The notes under the pieces are model-generated. The model was not told where the DNA came from. It searched no databases and saw only the letters and a list, made by a program, of their open reading frames with translations. A DNA stretch of 64,000 nucleotides from Metopolophium dirhodum (Eukaryota; Arthropoda; Insecta; Hemiptera; Aphididae): positions 7,130,001 through 7,194,000 of the forward strand of contig NC_083563.1 in the NCBI RefSeq assembly GCF_019925205.1, in the 5' to 3' direction. Of the stretch, positions 1-12,013 are shown piece by piece. A program made the position numbers and the translations under genes. The first letter of the stretch is position 1, and every line of letters starts with the position of its first letter.

Positions 1-953
1 TTAATGTTTTATTGTTGTTGGTTAAAATATAATGGCATGTAATATGCCACGCCGGTGGATAAATTGTTTACCTCATATTACATTAATAGTTTATTTGCAT
101 TTGTTATCATACTTAATGTCTGCTTATGAACATAGTTTCTTATTAGTGAATGGAATTTAATTTCGTTGATACAATATATTATAAGTTTGCTGCATGCATC
201 CAATGTATGTACCTCATATTGTGTTTCGGGTAAGTAATAATAATAATTGCTGTTTGATGCGTATTTTATTTGTGTACAATAGCATTTAAAAATTAAAAAA
301 TATTACGTTTGACAGTGATGGGTATTTTACAAGTAAGGCCTTTGGGAGGTATGGAGTCTTCCCGGGGAATAGTAAATTCCTTGACAGACATAGTGTTAAT
401 TTCTACACGAGATAGTGTTGAATCCTATATGAGCTTTTATTAAAAATATGGTTTAAAAAAAATAATTTATATAAGATTGGTACAGTTTTATTATTTTTAT
501 AAAAATATTAGTTTTTGTAAATAATGATACATATTATGACATATTAAGAAGTTAATATTCATTACAAACAAAAAATAGCTTATGTGCCAAGAAATTTCAG
601 AATTGCTGGGATAAATGCTATAGAATTTTAGCTTTGAGGACTGGAGGGAGAAAAAGATATTGTCATTTATTGTATGTTCAAGAATATACAATAAATATGG
701 TAGAATAAATTATAATATATATAAGAATATCCACAGTCGTATTACCATGATACACAGTGCATAAAAACGTCCAATGCGTGTATGAAATTTACTTATAAAA
801 ATGGTAACTTAAATTATTTTGTTAACTAAATGTTATTTAAAATCTATCAAATGCATTTTTTTTTAAATAAAATCTTCATAAGTAAACGTGTAATAAGAGT
901 AATATTTCCCACTAGAGCCCGAGCTCCTTGAGAAATGCCAAGCTTGTGTCATC
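1..953. other. AT-rich non-coding stretch
   Basis: I see no gene, RNA or clear repeat boundary. A slightly GC-richer patch at about 310-420 stands out from the AT-rich background, but it has no open frame of note and I do not recognise it. Confidence 0.6.
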
Positions 954-1078
954 AAGTAAAAAGGTCAGTGTAGAAGATTACGCCATTTTTTTTTTTTGAT
1001 AGGTAAAAAGGGCACTGTAGGAGATTAAACCATATTTTATTTTTAGGTAAAAAGGTTATTCGTGTAAGAGTTTACATT
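954..1078. repeat. Short degenerate tandem, about 45-bp unit, 2.5 copies
   Basis: The word GTAAAAAGG recurs at about 956, 1003 and 1047. The first two copies continue similarly, with GTCAGTGTAGAAGATTA and GGCACTGTAGGAGATTA. The tandem directly abuts the LINE remnant that follows. It may be a tandem decay product of that element's downstream region or a separate minisatellite seed. Confidence 0.5.
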
Positions 1079-1340
1079 TGGTCGTCTTCCTTAGCCATTG
1101 GGTGACCATGTGTAAGACGGATGAGGCCTATAATACGAAGGTAGTCAACTATAACTTCGTCCCTTGTGGTCATTTCATATGGTTCGGACCATGGTAATAT
1201 TGTTGGTTTAATTTATCTTGTTATTTTTTGCATTGGCCCAGTAGTTTTGCCATTCGATCGTGTGATTAAATCTCGTGGAATTTTATAGATTTCGGTACAA
1301 CAAGGGCACATTTTAAAATCAAAGTTGCCCGTAGTTTCTT
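1077..1340 (-). pseudogene. Degenerate LINE ORF2 fragment, RNase H C-terminal region
   Basis: On the minus strand the frame reads IKP then W (rc of about 1170-1205), followed by RDEVIVDYLRIIGLIRLTHG and PMAKED (rc of about 1090-1165). This matches the familiar end of the RNase H domain in R1/Jockey-type non-LTR retrotransposons, where a conserved RLRIGHTRLTHGHLM-like block follows the last helix. RIIGLIRLTHG keeps the RL..IG..RLTHG pattern with substitutions. A stop falls upstream of IKP, so the copy is dead. The edges are approximate, and no target duplication or poly(A) is visible. It is a 5'- and probably 3'-truncated fossil, in the same family as the pieces at 6.1-6.48 and 12.87-13.05 kb. 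Confidence 0.7.
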
Positions 1341-2087
1341 AGGTTTTATTTGTGCTCCTTATGTTTATTATTTATATTATAGAAACAGGTGTTGTAATAT
1401 TATATAGATATAATAACGACGTATTAAGAATGAAGATGTTGCTACTTGCTCAAATAGCTATCTAGTAGTTGCTGGTTTCAAGCAGTGAAACATGAGTATT
1501 AAACTTAATGTAAACGTATTTTAGTTATAATGGAAAATTATTAAAAGCCATTCTCATTTTCTTAATAACACAATTTCACGAGTATTGTTAGGGTTTAGTT
1601 AAACACTGGTCTATTTTTAAATTTAATTACTATACCTACCAAAATATATTTTAAATAAAGCTTCTTCTATTACTTAAATATACGCAAGGAAATATAGAAC
1701 ATACAATATAGAGAAACTATTTTGTTTTGTTGAACTCCTCTTTTATATTATTTGAATTAGATAAAATATTAATTAGGAAATAGTAAGTAAAATTATATAT
1801 ATTATATACGTTTAAATAATTCTAAAGCCTTAAATTACATTATAATAATAACAATTTATGGTGAATCAAATAGGTATAATAATTAATTATTCTAAAAATA
1901 TATTGAAATAGTTTGTGATATAAAATCCTTAATATCTAGGTGATTCATAAAACATGCTCACCCCAATATTTTCCTATAATACTGCATTCATTCAAATTAT
2001 GACTTTTGGAAATTTTAAGCAATATATTCAAATACCTTTTTTTAAATTTTTGATTTTTTTAGTACTACTCAAGGAGTGTCCATTGGC
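1341..2087. other. AT-rich non-coding stretch
   Basis: Very AT-rich DNA with short low-complexity runs. I see nothing with coding or structural signal. Confidence 0.6.
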
Positions 2088-2178
2088 GGTACAAACATCA
2101 GTTTTTCGTATGAGAACTCCACCTCCTCCCTATTTTACTGTCAATTATATAGTGGATAATTTTTTTTGAAAATGTTTA
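2088..2178 (+). repeat. Unknown dispersed repeat, plus-oriented copy
   Basis: About 85 bp are homologous (roughly 78% by eye, with small indels) to the reverse complement of 2490-2575. Both copies, read in their own orientation, translate in frame to QTS.F.M.TP followed by FTVNY.V.NF, so the similarity holds at protein level. This copy carries an extra proline stretch (TPPPPY). The parent is not recognised: it may be a scrap of a transposon-encoded protein or a non-coding repeat. Confidence 0.65.
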
Positions 2179-2489
2179 ATTACCTAATTCAAAATTCTAA
2201 CGAATAATTTATCAGTTATTAAAATGTTTGTTCTAAAGATAATAGTCCTTAAAAATTGTTTTACAAAAATATAAATTATAATATGTAACATTGGATCTAG
2301 TATTTATTATACTGGAGCCATTTTTACAAATTATTAATGTTGATTGATTTATGTGAGTCACTAAAATTTTCAAACAACCATATAGCCTCTCTATAGCCCC
2401 CATGTCTTATAAACTCATTACTATGGACATATTTTTATCCTTAGTACTCATAGTACTCAAAGTTAAATAACACAAAAACTTGATTCTGA

Positions 2490-2610
2490 TCCGTCAACAT
2501 TTTCAGAAAAATTATTCACTAAATAATTTACAGTAAAAAGAGGGGTTTTCATTTGAAAATCAGAAGTTTGTATTTCTTCAGGAAAATCCTGTGTGGTCTC
2601 AGCTGACACA
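2490..2610 (-). repeat. Unknown dispersed repeat, minus-oriented copy
   Basis: This is the inverted partner of 2088-2178. On the minus strand it reads IQTSDFQMKTP then LFTVNYLVNNF, and the frame stays open for about 65 codons (rc of 2463-2660) through a SENVDGSES segment. The two copies lie head-to-head with about 310 bp between them, which could be chance insertion of two copies or one rearranged element. Function unknown. Confidence 0.6.
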
Positions 2611-2660
2611 TAAAACTGTAGGTTTACAAAACAATCCGATCCAATAAAACAAATTAACAT

Positions 2661-3299
2661 AGAATCTATATAAGTATAGGATCTATTCTAGGATCTTAAA
2701 TACAATTTGTACCATGCATTTTATTTTCTTCGGGTAGGTATATTATGTACCTTTTTCCTGACTCACGGTTCAATTGTTAATAATAATTTACTAATTCCTA
2801 TAATTTGTATAATATTACGATTGGAAAATAATATCAATGTCGTTAAAGTTCAATTGGGACTACACGCGCAAACGCAGCTGTAAAAAGTTGTTTTACTAAA
2901 TTCAAATTCATTTGTAAAAACAACAATATGGGCTCAATCTATCTCAAGATGTAATAAAAACCATTTATCGCGTGGAGTGAACCAGTGGGTATTTTCCTTC
3001 AGTGAACCGATGCATTTCAAATGTAGGTACTCTATATCAAATCACTAGTACATATTGTACAACATAATAATATGTGCAGATTGTTGTATAATAAAAGAAT
3101 ATAATAACAATAATAATAATAATAATAAAAATGCAGAACTAAAATAAAATAAATGATAATAATTATGTAGAATTATTCTTTTTCATAAAAAAAAAATATA
3201 TATATTTATAATAGCAACAATAATTGGTGGGTAGAGAAAACGAATAACCGTTTGTACGTTTTAAATACAATTCATATCGCCATGATAATATGCATCGAA
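2661..3299. other. AT-rich non-coding stretch
   Basis: No gene seen. It contains a short (AAT)n microsatellite at about 3108-3128. Confidence 0.6.
3108..3128. repeat. (AAT)n microsatellite
   Basis: About seven uninterrupted AAT units, read directly. Confidence 0.9.
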
Positions 3300-4150
3300 C
3301 AAACGACGGGACACAATAATATGAGACGACCTGTTCAAAGACGACTATTGTAAATGTCACACAATCGCATTTTTCGATGCGTGAAAAGGTTCCCGGAGAA
3401 TATTGTGCGTTTTATGTTTACTTATTTTGATCGTAATAGTGGGGGATAGAAATCGACAACGGTGTGAAATTTCATTACCGTTTCTTTGTACATTTTATTT
3501 CAATTATTCGGGCGGCGAGGCGGAAGGAAGTAAAGTGCGCGACAACGCATATTTGAATCCATACGATAAACAGTTTGCGTAGCTGAAAATTGTATTACAC
3601 TGACGTGCACCGTTGACTGTTGACTGTTTATACCATATAAAATTACATTTCTATCTGCATATATATTTACGTGCCGATATACGTATGTGTCGCAAATTCA
3701 ATTTTTATCGCTTACCGATCTCGGGTGCGTCGACGCAATAACGATACTCATCATGTGGCAGTTTTTTTTTTCTTTTTAATAACGACCTGAAATATAATAT
3801 ATTACTGACTTTTCAATCCGTTTTGATCTCGCAATCGTATTGAACACGTTAACCTCTCTTTTATCGATACCGGCGCTGTATTTAAGCTTCATCCATTCAA
3901 AACACTATTCTTTACGCAACTAAAGATAGGAAAAATACAATCCTCGTGTTAGCCAGCGGAATCAATAACTCCTGACGTATCGGTACCGGGAGCGATCAAT
4001 CATTGCCCCCCCCCCGCCATTTTTTTTTTTTAGACTCGGGCCCATCCATCGTACGAGTTGAATATATTATGCGAAGTATATGAACACGCACTCAACCGTG
4101 GCAAATAAATAACACGACGCATTTAAAAACATATTCAACGTGCACCTTTG
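3300..4150. promoter_or_regulatory. CpG-enriched block, possible promoter region
   Basis: CpG dinucleotides are clearly denser than in the flanks (for example around 3360-3420, 3500-3560, 3700-3740 and 3860-3990). A TATTTAAG motif lies near 3880, and a C10 run occurs at 4006-4015. In aphid-like genomes CpG-dense DNA often marks promoters or 5' exons. I find no open frame or convincing splice pair, so this is only a positional hint. Confidence 0.2.
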
Positions 4151-5522
4151 TACATTGTGTGATGCCATTTTTTTTTTTTTTAGTAAATTAAATTATTACC
4201 TATAATTATCGTTGATAGGTTAGGTGTTTTTTTTTTTAATTTTTGCTAATAACTAATATCTTGATAATCATATGGATGGATATCACTTCGAATAAGACAA
4301 TTTCGGTATTATATTATATTGTAATGGTTATAAAATAAAATCGTTAAATTTAATTTTACTGTATACGCTCACCTACGTTGTATACTGCATAAATCACAAT
4401 GTGCCATAGTGGTCGTTTTATTATAATATGGAATAAAAACGTTCAAAACAAAATATAAAGGCATGCGGATGATAGGTACCTACCTACTTCATTTAATGAG
4501 TAGGTACCTATATTATTTAATAACTATATATGACGTTTTTTAAACAGTTTTATCATTTTAATTGTCAATCGGTAACAGATATAGGCAAATGATAAATCAC
4601 TACATTCATTAAACGGTTTCGGTTTCGGCCTTATTCTTTCATTTTAATAAATTGCATTTCGTCAAAAAAAAATATATACATATTAATTGTCGATTTGGTT
4701 AATTCATCTCTAGAATACCGATGAATTACTGTAAAACATTTCTATTCAGTTCTTATATTTTGAGAGCGAAAACATTCAATAAGAGTTATAAGGTAACTTT
4801 TCATTCAGAACTTTTTCGATTTTTCGATTATGTATTTTCTTGTCTTGGGAAAAACTATGAATTATATTGATTTCGTAGTTTTTTTTCGTGAATAGTGAAT
4901 ACCATTATATTAGTGGTTTATTTACATTATGTATTTATCTTAAAATGATAACTATTTTACTTTCACTAGGTATGTAATACTCATTCGGTGTACATAAAAT
5001 ATTCCAAGTATCCTATAAACCTTAAGAGAATTCTAAAATAAAACCACGAAATACTGTAGTAAAACCAATATAATACGAGTACTTTTTTGTTCCACTCAGT
5101 ACCAACATAATATTCGTTTTTTAATATAAGGACGACGTATTATTTTATGGAATAATAATAATTCATGTCCGCAAATGTATTTCTGGTGTGAAATGTATGA
5201 CTCTATTTTTAACAGTGCGAATATATAATTTTGAAGTTTATAATTTGTATTGGTAAATTGATGTACACTAAACCTAATGATGTACCTAACATAATCAAAA
5301 GTAAACAATCTCTTTTCCGCCAAAGACAATCTGCCACAGCACGCTAAAATACACGGATAAAACTCCAAAACACAGGCGATACCAGAATAGTTGTCCTCGT
5401 AACAGACAATATGAAAATAACTTTTAAGCTTTCTAACTATAACAGTATTTATACCACAAAATACTTAGCATTGCTAAAATCCAATTCAAATTGATTCCAA
5501 TAAGATACATATATAATTATAT
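4151..5522. other. AT-rich non-coding stretch
   Basis: No gene seen. It includes a perfect 12-bp inverted repeat, ATAGGTACCTAC at 4472-4483 pairing with 4500-4511, built from the GGTACC-type word common in this DNA. Confidence 0.6.
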
Positions 5523-5530
5523 ATTCTGAC

Positions 5531-5972
5531 CAGTGTCGGCCTGGGATCTAAAGGGCCCAGGAGGAAAATTATTCAAAGGGCCTCTCAAAAATCTCAAAAA
5601 AATAATTTAAAAACGTTTTATACCTAGATATTTATCACATAAAACGGATCGATATATTGTATATAATATATAGTAATATAATATCGATCAATCATCACAA
5701 TACGTATTTCAACATAAATCATAGATTCCAAAGTTAGAATATAATTATATTATTATTACCACGGACTAAGATATTATTATGAATTTAGTATAATTAAAAT
5801 AATAAAATGTATATTATATTACTATTAATTAGATTTAATGGATCCAAATGCATACCACTGGGCTATATAAATAGGTAAATTTTGTTAAAAAATTTAATTT
5901 ATTTCTTGAAAAAATACGGGTCAGGGCCTCGGAGGCGATCGCCTCCTAGCCGGCTGGGCCAGGCCGACACTG
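5531..5972. mobile_element. hAT-type MITE (442 bp)
   Basis: The element begins CAGTGTCGGCCTGG (5531-5544) and ends CCAGGCCGACACTG (5959-5972), a perfect 14-bp terminal inverted repeat. It is flanked by the exact 8-bp direct repeat ATTCTGAC at 5523-5530 and 5973-5980. An 8-bp target duplication together with CAG-starting termini is the hallmark of the hAT superfamily. The interior is AT-rich with no transposase frame, so it is non-autonomous. A second internal palindrome, GGAGGCGATCGCCTCC, lies near the right end at about 5931-5946. The perfect termini and duplication suggest a fairly young insertion. Confidence 0.92.
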
Positions 5973-6095
5973 ATTCTGACTCATTAAGTTTATTATATAA
6001 TTTTAATAATTACAAAGGCAAAAAAGAGAAACCATATTGATGTTATTATTTACTAAACCTTACAGAATACCTACTAAGAACTTTATCTCATTTGC

Positions 6096-6480
6096 GTGAA
6101 ACGCAATATCATTGACAATGAAAAATCAGATAAATGTTCAAAAATTTATCAAATACATCCTCCGAAATTTGATACATTTCAAGCCACATTGACAAAAAAT
6201 AAATCTGTTTACTGGAATGGAAAAACTTCACGAACAATAAATTATAACTCCCACCAAGGGGATCACAAATTTTCTCTACCTAGACCGAACTGAAATTGCC
6301 ATCAATAGACTCCAAATCAGTCACACTAACTTATCAAACAAACCCCTCACAGTTAAACATATTCTCAATCCAAAGGAATCAGAGATGAGCTCAATATTCC
6401 TTACATTCTTCTGAGGACTTTTTGCGCTAAGTCCTGAAATCACCACTCTGTTCATCAAATGTCTTCATTAATCTGATATA
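6096..6480 (+). pseudogene. Degenerate LINE ORF2 fragment, RNase H domain
   Basis: The plus strand first reads IDNEKSDKCSK (from about 6111), which matches the GNEKADxxAK helix of retrotransposon RNase H. About 60 codons later a frameshift near 6290 leads to EIAINRLQISHTNL (6292-6333), equivalent to the RLRIGHTRLTH block. PLTVKHIL (6343-6366) follows, equivalent to the LTVxHIL step after the lost Cys-rich linker. The order and spacing of three conserved blocks make this an RNase H fossil from a Jockey/R1-like LINE. It contains a frameshift, a short deletion between SHTNL and PLTV, and stops. It lies between the hAT MITE and the SINE. Confidence 0.75.
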
Positions 6481-6727
6481 TATTAATTATAATATTTACC
6501 ATATTACTGTGTATTAAGTTAGACATACATATCGCTAGTAATTTTGTTGACCACACATAAATAATAATAATAATGAGGAAGAAAATTATGTTATATTATT
6601 ATTATATGTAACATAATGTATTAAGCTTTTTTATATAACATTATATTACAACTGTTGATTTATTTTATGTATAAAATAAATGCTCTACACAAATAAAATT
6701 ATGGTAGGTAATATATTTTTAGGAGAT

Positions 6728-7028
6728 TTTTTTTTTTTTTTGGGGTAACCCGCGGCAACATAGGCCATTGGGTGTGGGGGAGGGCACTGTAGGTTTTTTT
6801 TTTTTATATTGGGTAGGTTGGTACACGTGTGTGTTGTGTTTGTGTTTTGGCAGAATTTCTAATGGGGCACCCGTAGGTTTCTGCCGTGCCCCGGGTGGGG
6901 GATGGCGGCACTTGTTCTCCGGAAACCGTGACTTGCACGGAGAAAAATGCCACCCGGTGGTCGAGGATCGAACTCGGACCGGCTGTGCCGAATCCGTCAC
7001 GTTAGACCGCTCGGCCACCTCGTCTCCC
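6728..7028 (-). mobile_element. tRNA-derived SINE (about 300 bp)
   Basis: On the minus strand the element starts GGGAGACGAGGTGGCCGAGC at 7028. An RNA polymerase III A box, TGGCCGAGCGG, lies at rc 7007-7017 and a B box, GAGTTCGATCC, at rc 6965-6975. The spacing and long variable-arm region resemble tRNA-Ser/Leu, so the head is tRNA-derived. A GC-rich body follows, ending in an A-rich tail (T run at 6728-6740 on plus). A perfect 13-bp target duplication, ATTTTTAGGAGAT, flanks it at 6715-6727 and 7029-7041. Both strands have open frames across it that I judge spurious. Transcription would come from the internal Pol III promoter, with mobilisation by a LINE in trans. Confidence 0.92.
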
Positions 7029-7041
7029 ATTTTTAGGAGAT

Positions 7042-10000
7042 ATTTTACCTATAATGCATGCTAATTACAGAATTACAGATTACCCGAAGATCTACTTTTA
7101 AGTGTCGAAGTCATACTAATTATTCAAATCTTTAAAATTAATTTTAAATTCTTGTGGGTCCCTCAATATTTATATTATATTATAATATAATTATTATATG
7201 TAAATTAAATATAATTTACATTTTATTTTATAAAATTAAGGTTGAATTAAAGCATTATTTTAATCTCTTGGTCGTAATTTTTAACGAAGTATTATTTTTC
7301 TTTGTTAAGTTTCAAATACCAAACATTTTTTTTTTGTATTGTTTCTATGTAGCTATTGGTATTTGTAACATATCATAATATTTAGCTAAATAAAATGTTT
7401 ATACCTCTAAATTTTTGATAGAAGAATATATATGACTAAGATAAGTCTTATAGCAGATGCCGGATGCATAATGTGCATTTTTTCTAATCGATTTTATATC
7501 TGGGGTTGGTTTATTTTTTATATAAGTAGGCATTTCTTTTTAAATTAAAATAATTATTACTCCCGACAAGGAATATAATCGTATTAAAACTCTTTCTATC
7601 AATATAGAGTTTCATTTCCGTAAAGTACCGACTGACGAATATCCACACTAACCCTGAAATGAATTCCACTTATATAGTTTTAAGCTAGCATGGGATTTTC
7701 TCTAATTTCGTGGGAAAAACTTATTTGAAGCTTTGAAATATTTTGGTAGGTATATTATACCTAATAGGTAATGAGTTAAAGTTGGAAATATTATTTTAAC
7801 AGTGATAAGAAAAGCAGCTTTGTGCAACGACTGCTTCACTCGTATCAGAGCTATATGATATTATGGATCAATCTCAAACTTCTCCGGAAGAAAAGCACTT
7901 CTTAACAAATTAAATTTTATAGAAATAAATTGTAAATGGTTAAATATTACAATAAAATAGAAGGTTTATTCTTATAAAAAATGTATGTATTAAATGTATA
8001 AATCTTACAGCTATGCAAAATGTGCAATATACACACGTATAATAATACATTATGATTATAAAAACAAACCGTTTGTCAAAAGCCAGCACAGAAGGTATAT
8101 ATTTATTTTTTTTATTTGTTAAATTTTTAAAGCAATAAAGCATCAAATACTTAATGTTATTACTTAAAAAGTAATAATAACTTAATAAAAGCTTAAAGTT
8201 AATATTATATTGTTTGTTAACATAATGTGATAAAATAATCCAGTTACAAATATAATAGCAATAGTTTGTAATATTTGAAATATTATTTTAAAATCAATAA
8301 TAATAAATAAGTAAAACAAATTAAATTTGTAGTTATTAATTATTATCAAAACGTGTCTGACATGTATAAAGTTGACATTAAGTTCTTAAACTATTGAAGT
8401 GTCATTGTACAACTTATTTTACGAGTACAAAGCATATTTATTATTACAAAATTCATACATTTCGTCAAAGTTTTGGTTTTTAAGTTACATAAATTACATA
8501 TATTTTGTACATAAACTTGAAACTTGCAGGTATTTAAAACAACGAATGGTAAGCTGAATTAAATTTATTAACTCATATTGAATTTTGAGTAGGTAAATCA
8601 AAAACAATAATAGCATACCTACCTAATGTTGTGTGGTATATTATAGTGTCTGCATGGAACGGGCTCGGAAAATGGATTTTTGGGTAGAACCAACAAAACG
8701 GATTGTATGTTTTATTAATAAAACCATAATTTATTGCATGGCACACGGGCACGTAACAGTAAATCATAATTCTGTTCAACTGTTATAGGAGAACATACTT
8801 GGGTAGATGGATATAAATTATGTACACCTGCCCAATTAATAAACTACTTATGATTAAATGGTATCCTTCAATATTTTATAATAAGTGTTCCCTACATTTG
8901 ATTATTTTTTTCTAAACTATTGGTAAAATATCAAAATCATATTATAAAAATTGAAAAAAAAAATTGCCTTATATATTTATGGTACAAAAATATATAATAT
9001 CTAACATCTAATCATATAAACTACTAAATGTCAATTTTAGACTATTTTGGCAGTTCACCGGTGATAAATTCGAATCTTGGATATTTTATTTTTAAAGAAA
9101 CAATCAAACAAATTTGTTTTAAATATTACAAAATAATATATAACAAATTATAATAGCTAATATATTAGTATATACTGGCCACTATAGGTACTTAAATCAA
9201 ATTCGGATGTTGTGCAGCATATTGTGGTTTAAGATCTTATTGGACTGTGTTTGAAACTTTTGAACGGAAGAAATCCAAATAAAACTAAATTGCTTTTTGC
9301 CATATTTCACTACTCATTGAGAAAATGGCTATTTCTAGTTCTATTGTACAATTTTCATAAAGGCTACTAACACAAAAGCTTCTTTTAGTGTTAAAGAGCC
9401 ATCAAATGCCGTTCTAGCAAATATATTTTAAACACTTCATCTTTCGATTGCTGCTATATTACACGTAGGTACATCGAGATATAACGCGTTGCAACAGTAT
9501 ATTTTTATATTGTATCTTATCTATATAGGGCATAGGTAATCGTTATTATTTTTGAATGCATGCTCACTCAAGACTCAACTAGTCATTAACTTGATTTTTA
9601 AAAGCAAATTGATGCGTATTTAAACACGGTGTTATAGCAGGAACTCGTAGCTTGTAAGTTGTAAAATATATAAATTATCAAACATTTTTCACAACTAATT
9701 CAACCAATTCACAGTAATGTAAATTTAAGTCGGTAATTGTATTAATTGGTAGGAACCTATTGTTAATTTTATTAACATTTTATTTGTGTTGAACAAATGT
9801 ATTTTTATGCTAATTTAATAAATTATAAAATATATTTGTTAGTTAACATACCTACAGTTGTTTATTTTGTATTTATTTGGACGTTCGCCATAAAATATTG
9901 TAGCGTTATTAAAACATCAATTAGAGTACATAAGTTTCCAGGCATTTTTTTTTTAAATTTAATTTAAATAATTACTTTCCAGTCTGAGTACCGTTACATA

Positions 10001-11949
10001 TTATAATTGTTTAGGAAAAAATTGTTCCGTTCATTTAGAAGCAATCTTAATGGATTTACTAAGAATACAAACAAATGTTATATTATCATAATATTAAATA
10101 GGTTAGGTTAGGTTTTTTATGCTGTTATAGACTATAGTTACAGAGGTGTCATGGGAGTTGGCGAATGGAGCCGTGTCAAAGAACTGGAAACCAAAATTTA
10201 AGTAGATATTATTATAGGTATACTTAATAAAAATATCAATATAGTGATTTATGGAAATGTTAACGAAAACACAAGCGACCGTTTGAATTAGTTTTATTTC
10301 CAATACTCAGGTCATTTTTACTATCACTCATGTATAGTAAAAGCGTTTAATTTTTTTCTTCAAAATTTGGGAGCGGCAAAATAATGTGAACAAACAAAAG
10401 AGCTGCAGGACAAAAAAGTTTGAATATCTCTGGAACATAGTATATTTTAAAAATCCGAATTATTTGGTCAATACTTATTACCTATTAATATTTTGAATCG
10501 TTCACAGAATAGCTGACGATCTAAACATGTTATTGTGATTTTGACTATATTATTGTAAGAGTTAACGAAATCATAGTTGAACCACCAAACGTTTTGCAAT
10601 TCACATTGTTTCATAAATTTATATTTTTTATGACAATAGTTAAAGCAAAAAGTATAAAAAAATAAACTTAATATTTTTAATAATGACACGATTATTTTAA
10701 TTAACATTAGATGTAAAAGAAAATTTTACCTGAGAGTATATTGTTATTTGTTAATGAAAATGTATGTAGCAAATATTAACTTTTCATAAAAAGTAATAAT
10801 TTTTTCCCATGTATTGTATCATTTTAATTTTATTAAAACAACTTTACATAAAAAAAAAAATAACTTTGGTACCTAGCAATTTCTCGGGTCAGCTACTTAA
10901 GAGAAATATAATGAATTAAATTAAAATAATTAATATTGCTTTTATTAAATATAATTGAAATTCAAATGTGTTACATATATTATACTTAACATATTTCTAC
11001 TCCTTTTCAAAATATTAAAACCATTAGATCAATCAAGTTATTTTACTACATGTATGTGCTAATAATAATATTATACTAATTGTTTGTCTTTTTAATTTAC
11101 AATTATGAATAAATTATAACAATACTAATAATTTGCTTATTTAATTTGGAACATTTTAAAAAGGGGCCCTTTTTATTGGTTAAATGTAGTGAATTATATC
11201 AAAAAAAAAGATAATATTTTTGTTTGGGTTTATAATTGACGTAAAAATGTAATGACCAAAATTAAATTACCCTTAGTGTATTTGCAATAACTGCATTTTG
11301 TCTTAAGTGAATAATTCGATTTAAAAATTATCTGTGTTTATTGTGTAATTTAAAATCCAAAATTGAATTGCTTCACGTGTGTATGAAATGTTATTTTATT
11401 TTAGGTATGGTCTAATTTTAAAATATTAAATAATATTCATTTGAAATGTATAAAAGTATATAATAAAAATTAAATATCCATAATATTAAAGTTGTTTTTA
11501 CATTAAAATATAAAAAACTTTGGTGGAACATTAACAGTTTCGTTATAAAAAAAAAACTAGATAACCATTATTTGCAAAGAATAAAAAATATATTAAGTGT
11601 TTGAACTTAAACTCGGTGTAGGTATGTAAAAAAAAACCGTAATGTGTATTTTACTGTCGTGCACAAGCTATACAGAACAATAGATAAATTATTGGGAATG
11701 TTTGCAGAGCGGTGACTGTATTTTCTCATTTACACCGTGACAATCGAAACTTAACTTGTACTGACATACTACACAGTGGCGTTTGAAATTATTGAGCTCC
11801 GTCTCTGCAGTTATTTGTTTTCTCACCACGTGGACTCCATTGGGGGCCCAACGAATAACCAGACATAAAAAAAAGCCCCGAAATTATTATAGCTGGGAAT
11901 TCAGAGAGTGTGCGAGCTTAACGGCATAACGTATTCGCACAGTCATTTA
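7042..11949. other. AT-rich non-coding stretch
   Basis: Nearly 5 kb with no supported gene. Open frames are short, compositionally AT-driven and without recognisable motifs. The GGTTAGGTTAGG word at 10101-10112 is too short to be telomeric. Confidence 0.6.
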
Positions 11950-11950
11950 C

Positions 11951-12013
11951 CACACACACACACACACACACACACGCGGTGTATATTTGACCAGGTGTGT
12001 GTGTGTGTGTGTG
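11951..12013. repeat. (CA)n and (GT)n inverted microsatellite pair
   Basis: A (CA)12-13 tract at 11951-11975 is followed after about 19 bases by a (GT)9-10 tract at 11995-12013. Because GT is the complement of CA, the pair can fold into a hairpin or cruciform with a stem of roughly 19 bp. Both tracts also have Z-DNA-forming sequence. Read directly. Confidence 0.95.

Noticed and set aside
6960..7028. A functional tRNA gene
   Set aside because: A and B boxes are present, but the 3' half of the acceptor stem is not formed. The unit continues into a SINE body with A-tail and target duplication.
6719..7064. Two opposing ~100-codon frames
   Set aside because: Both lie on the tRNA-derived SINE, whose boundaries and Pol III boxes explain the GC-rich, stop-poor sequence.
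10101..10112. GGTTAGGTTAGG as telomeric repeat
   Set aside because: Only about two TTAGG units; expected by chance in this AT-rich DNA.
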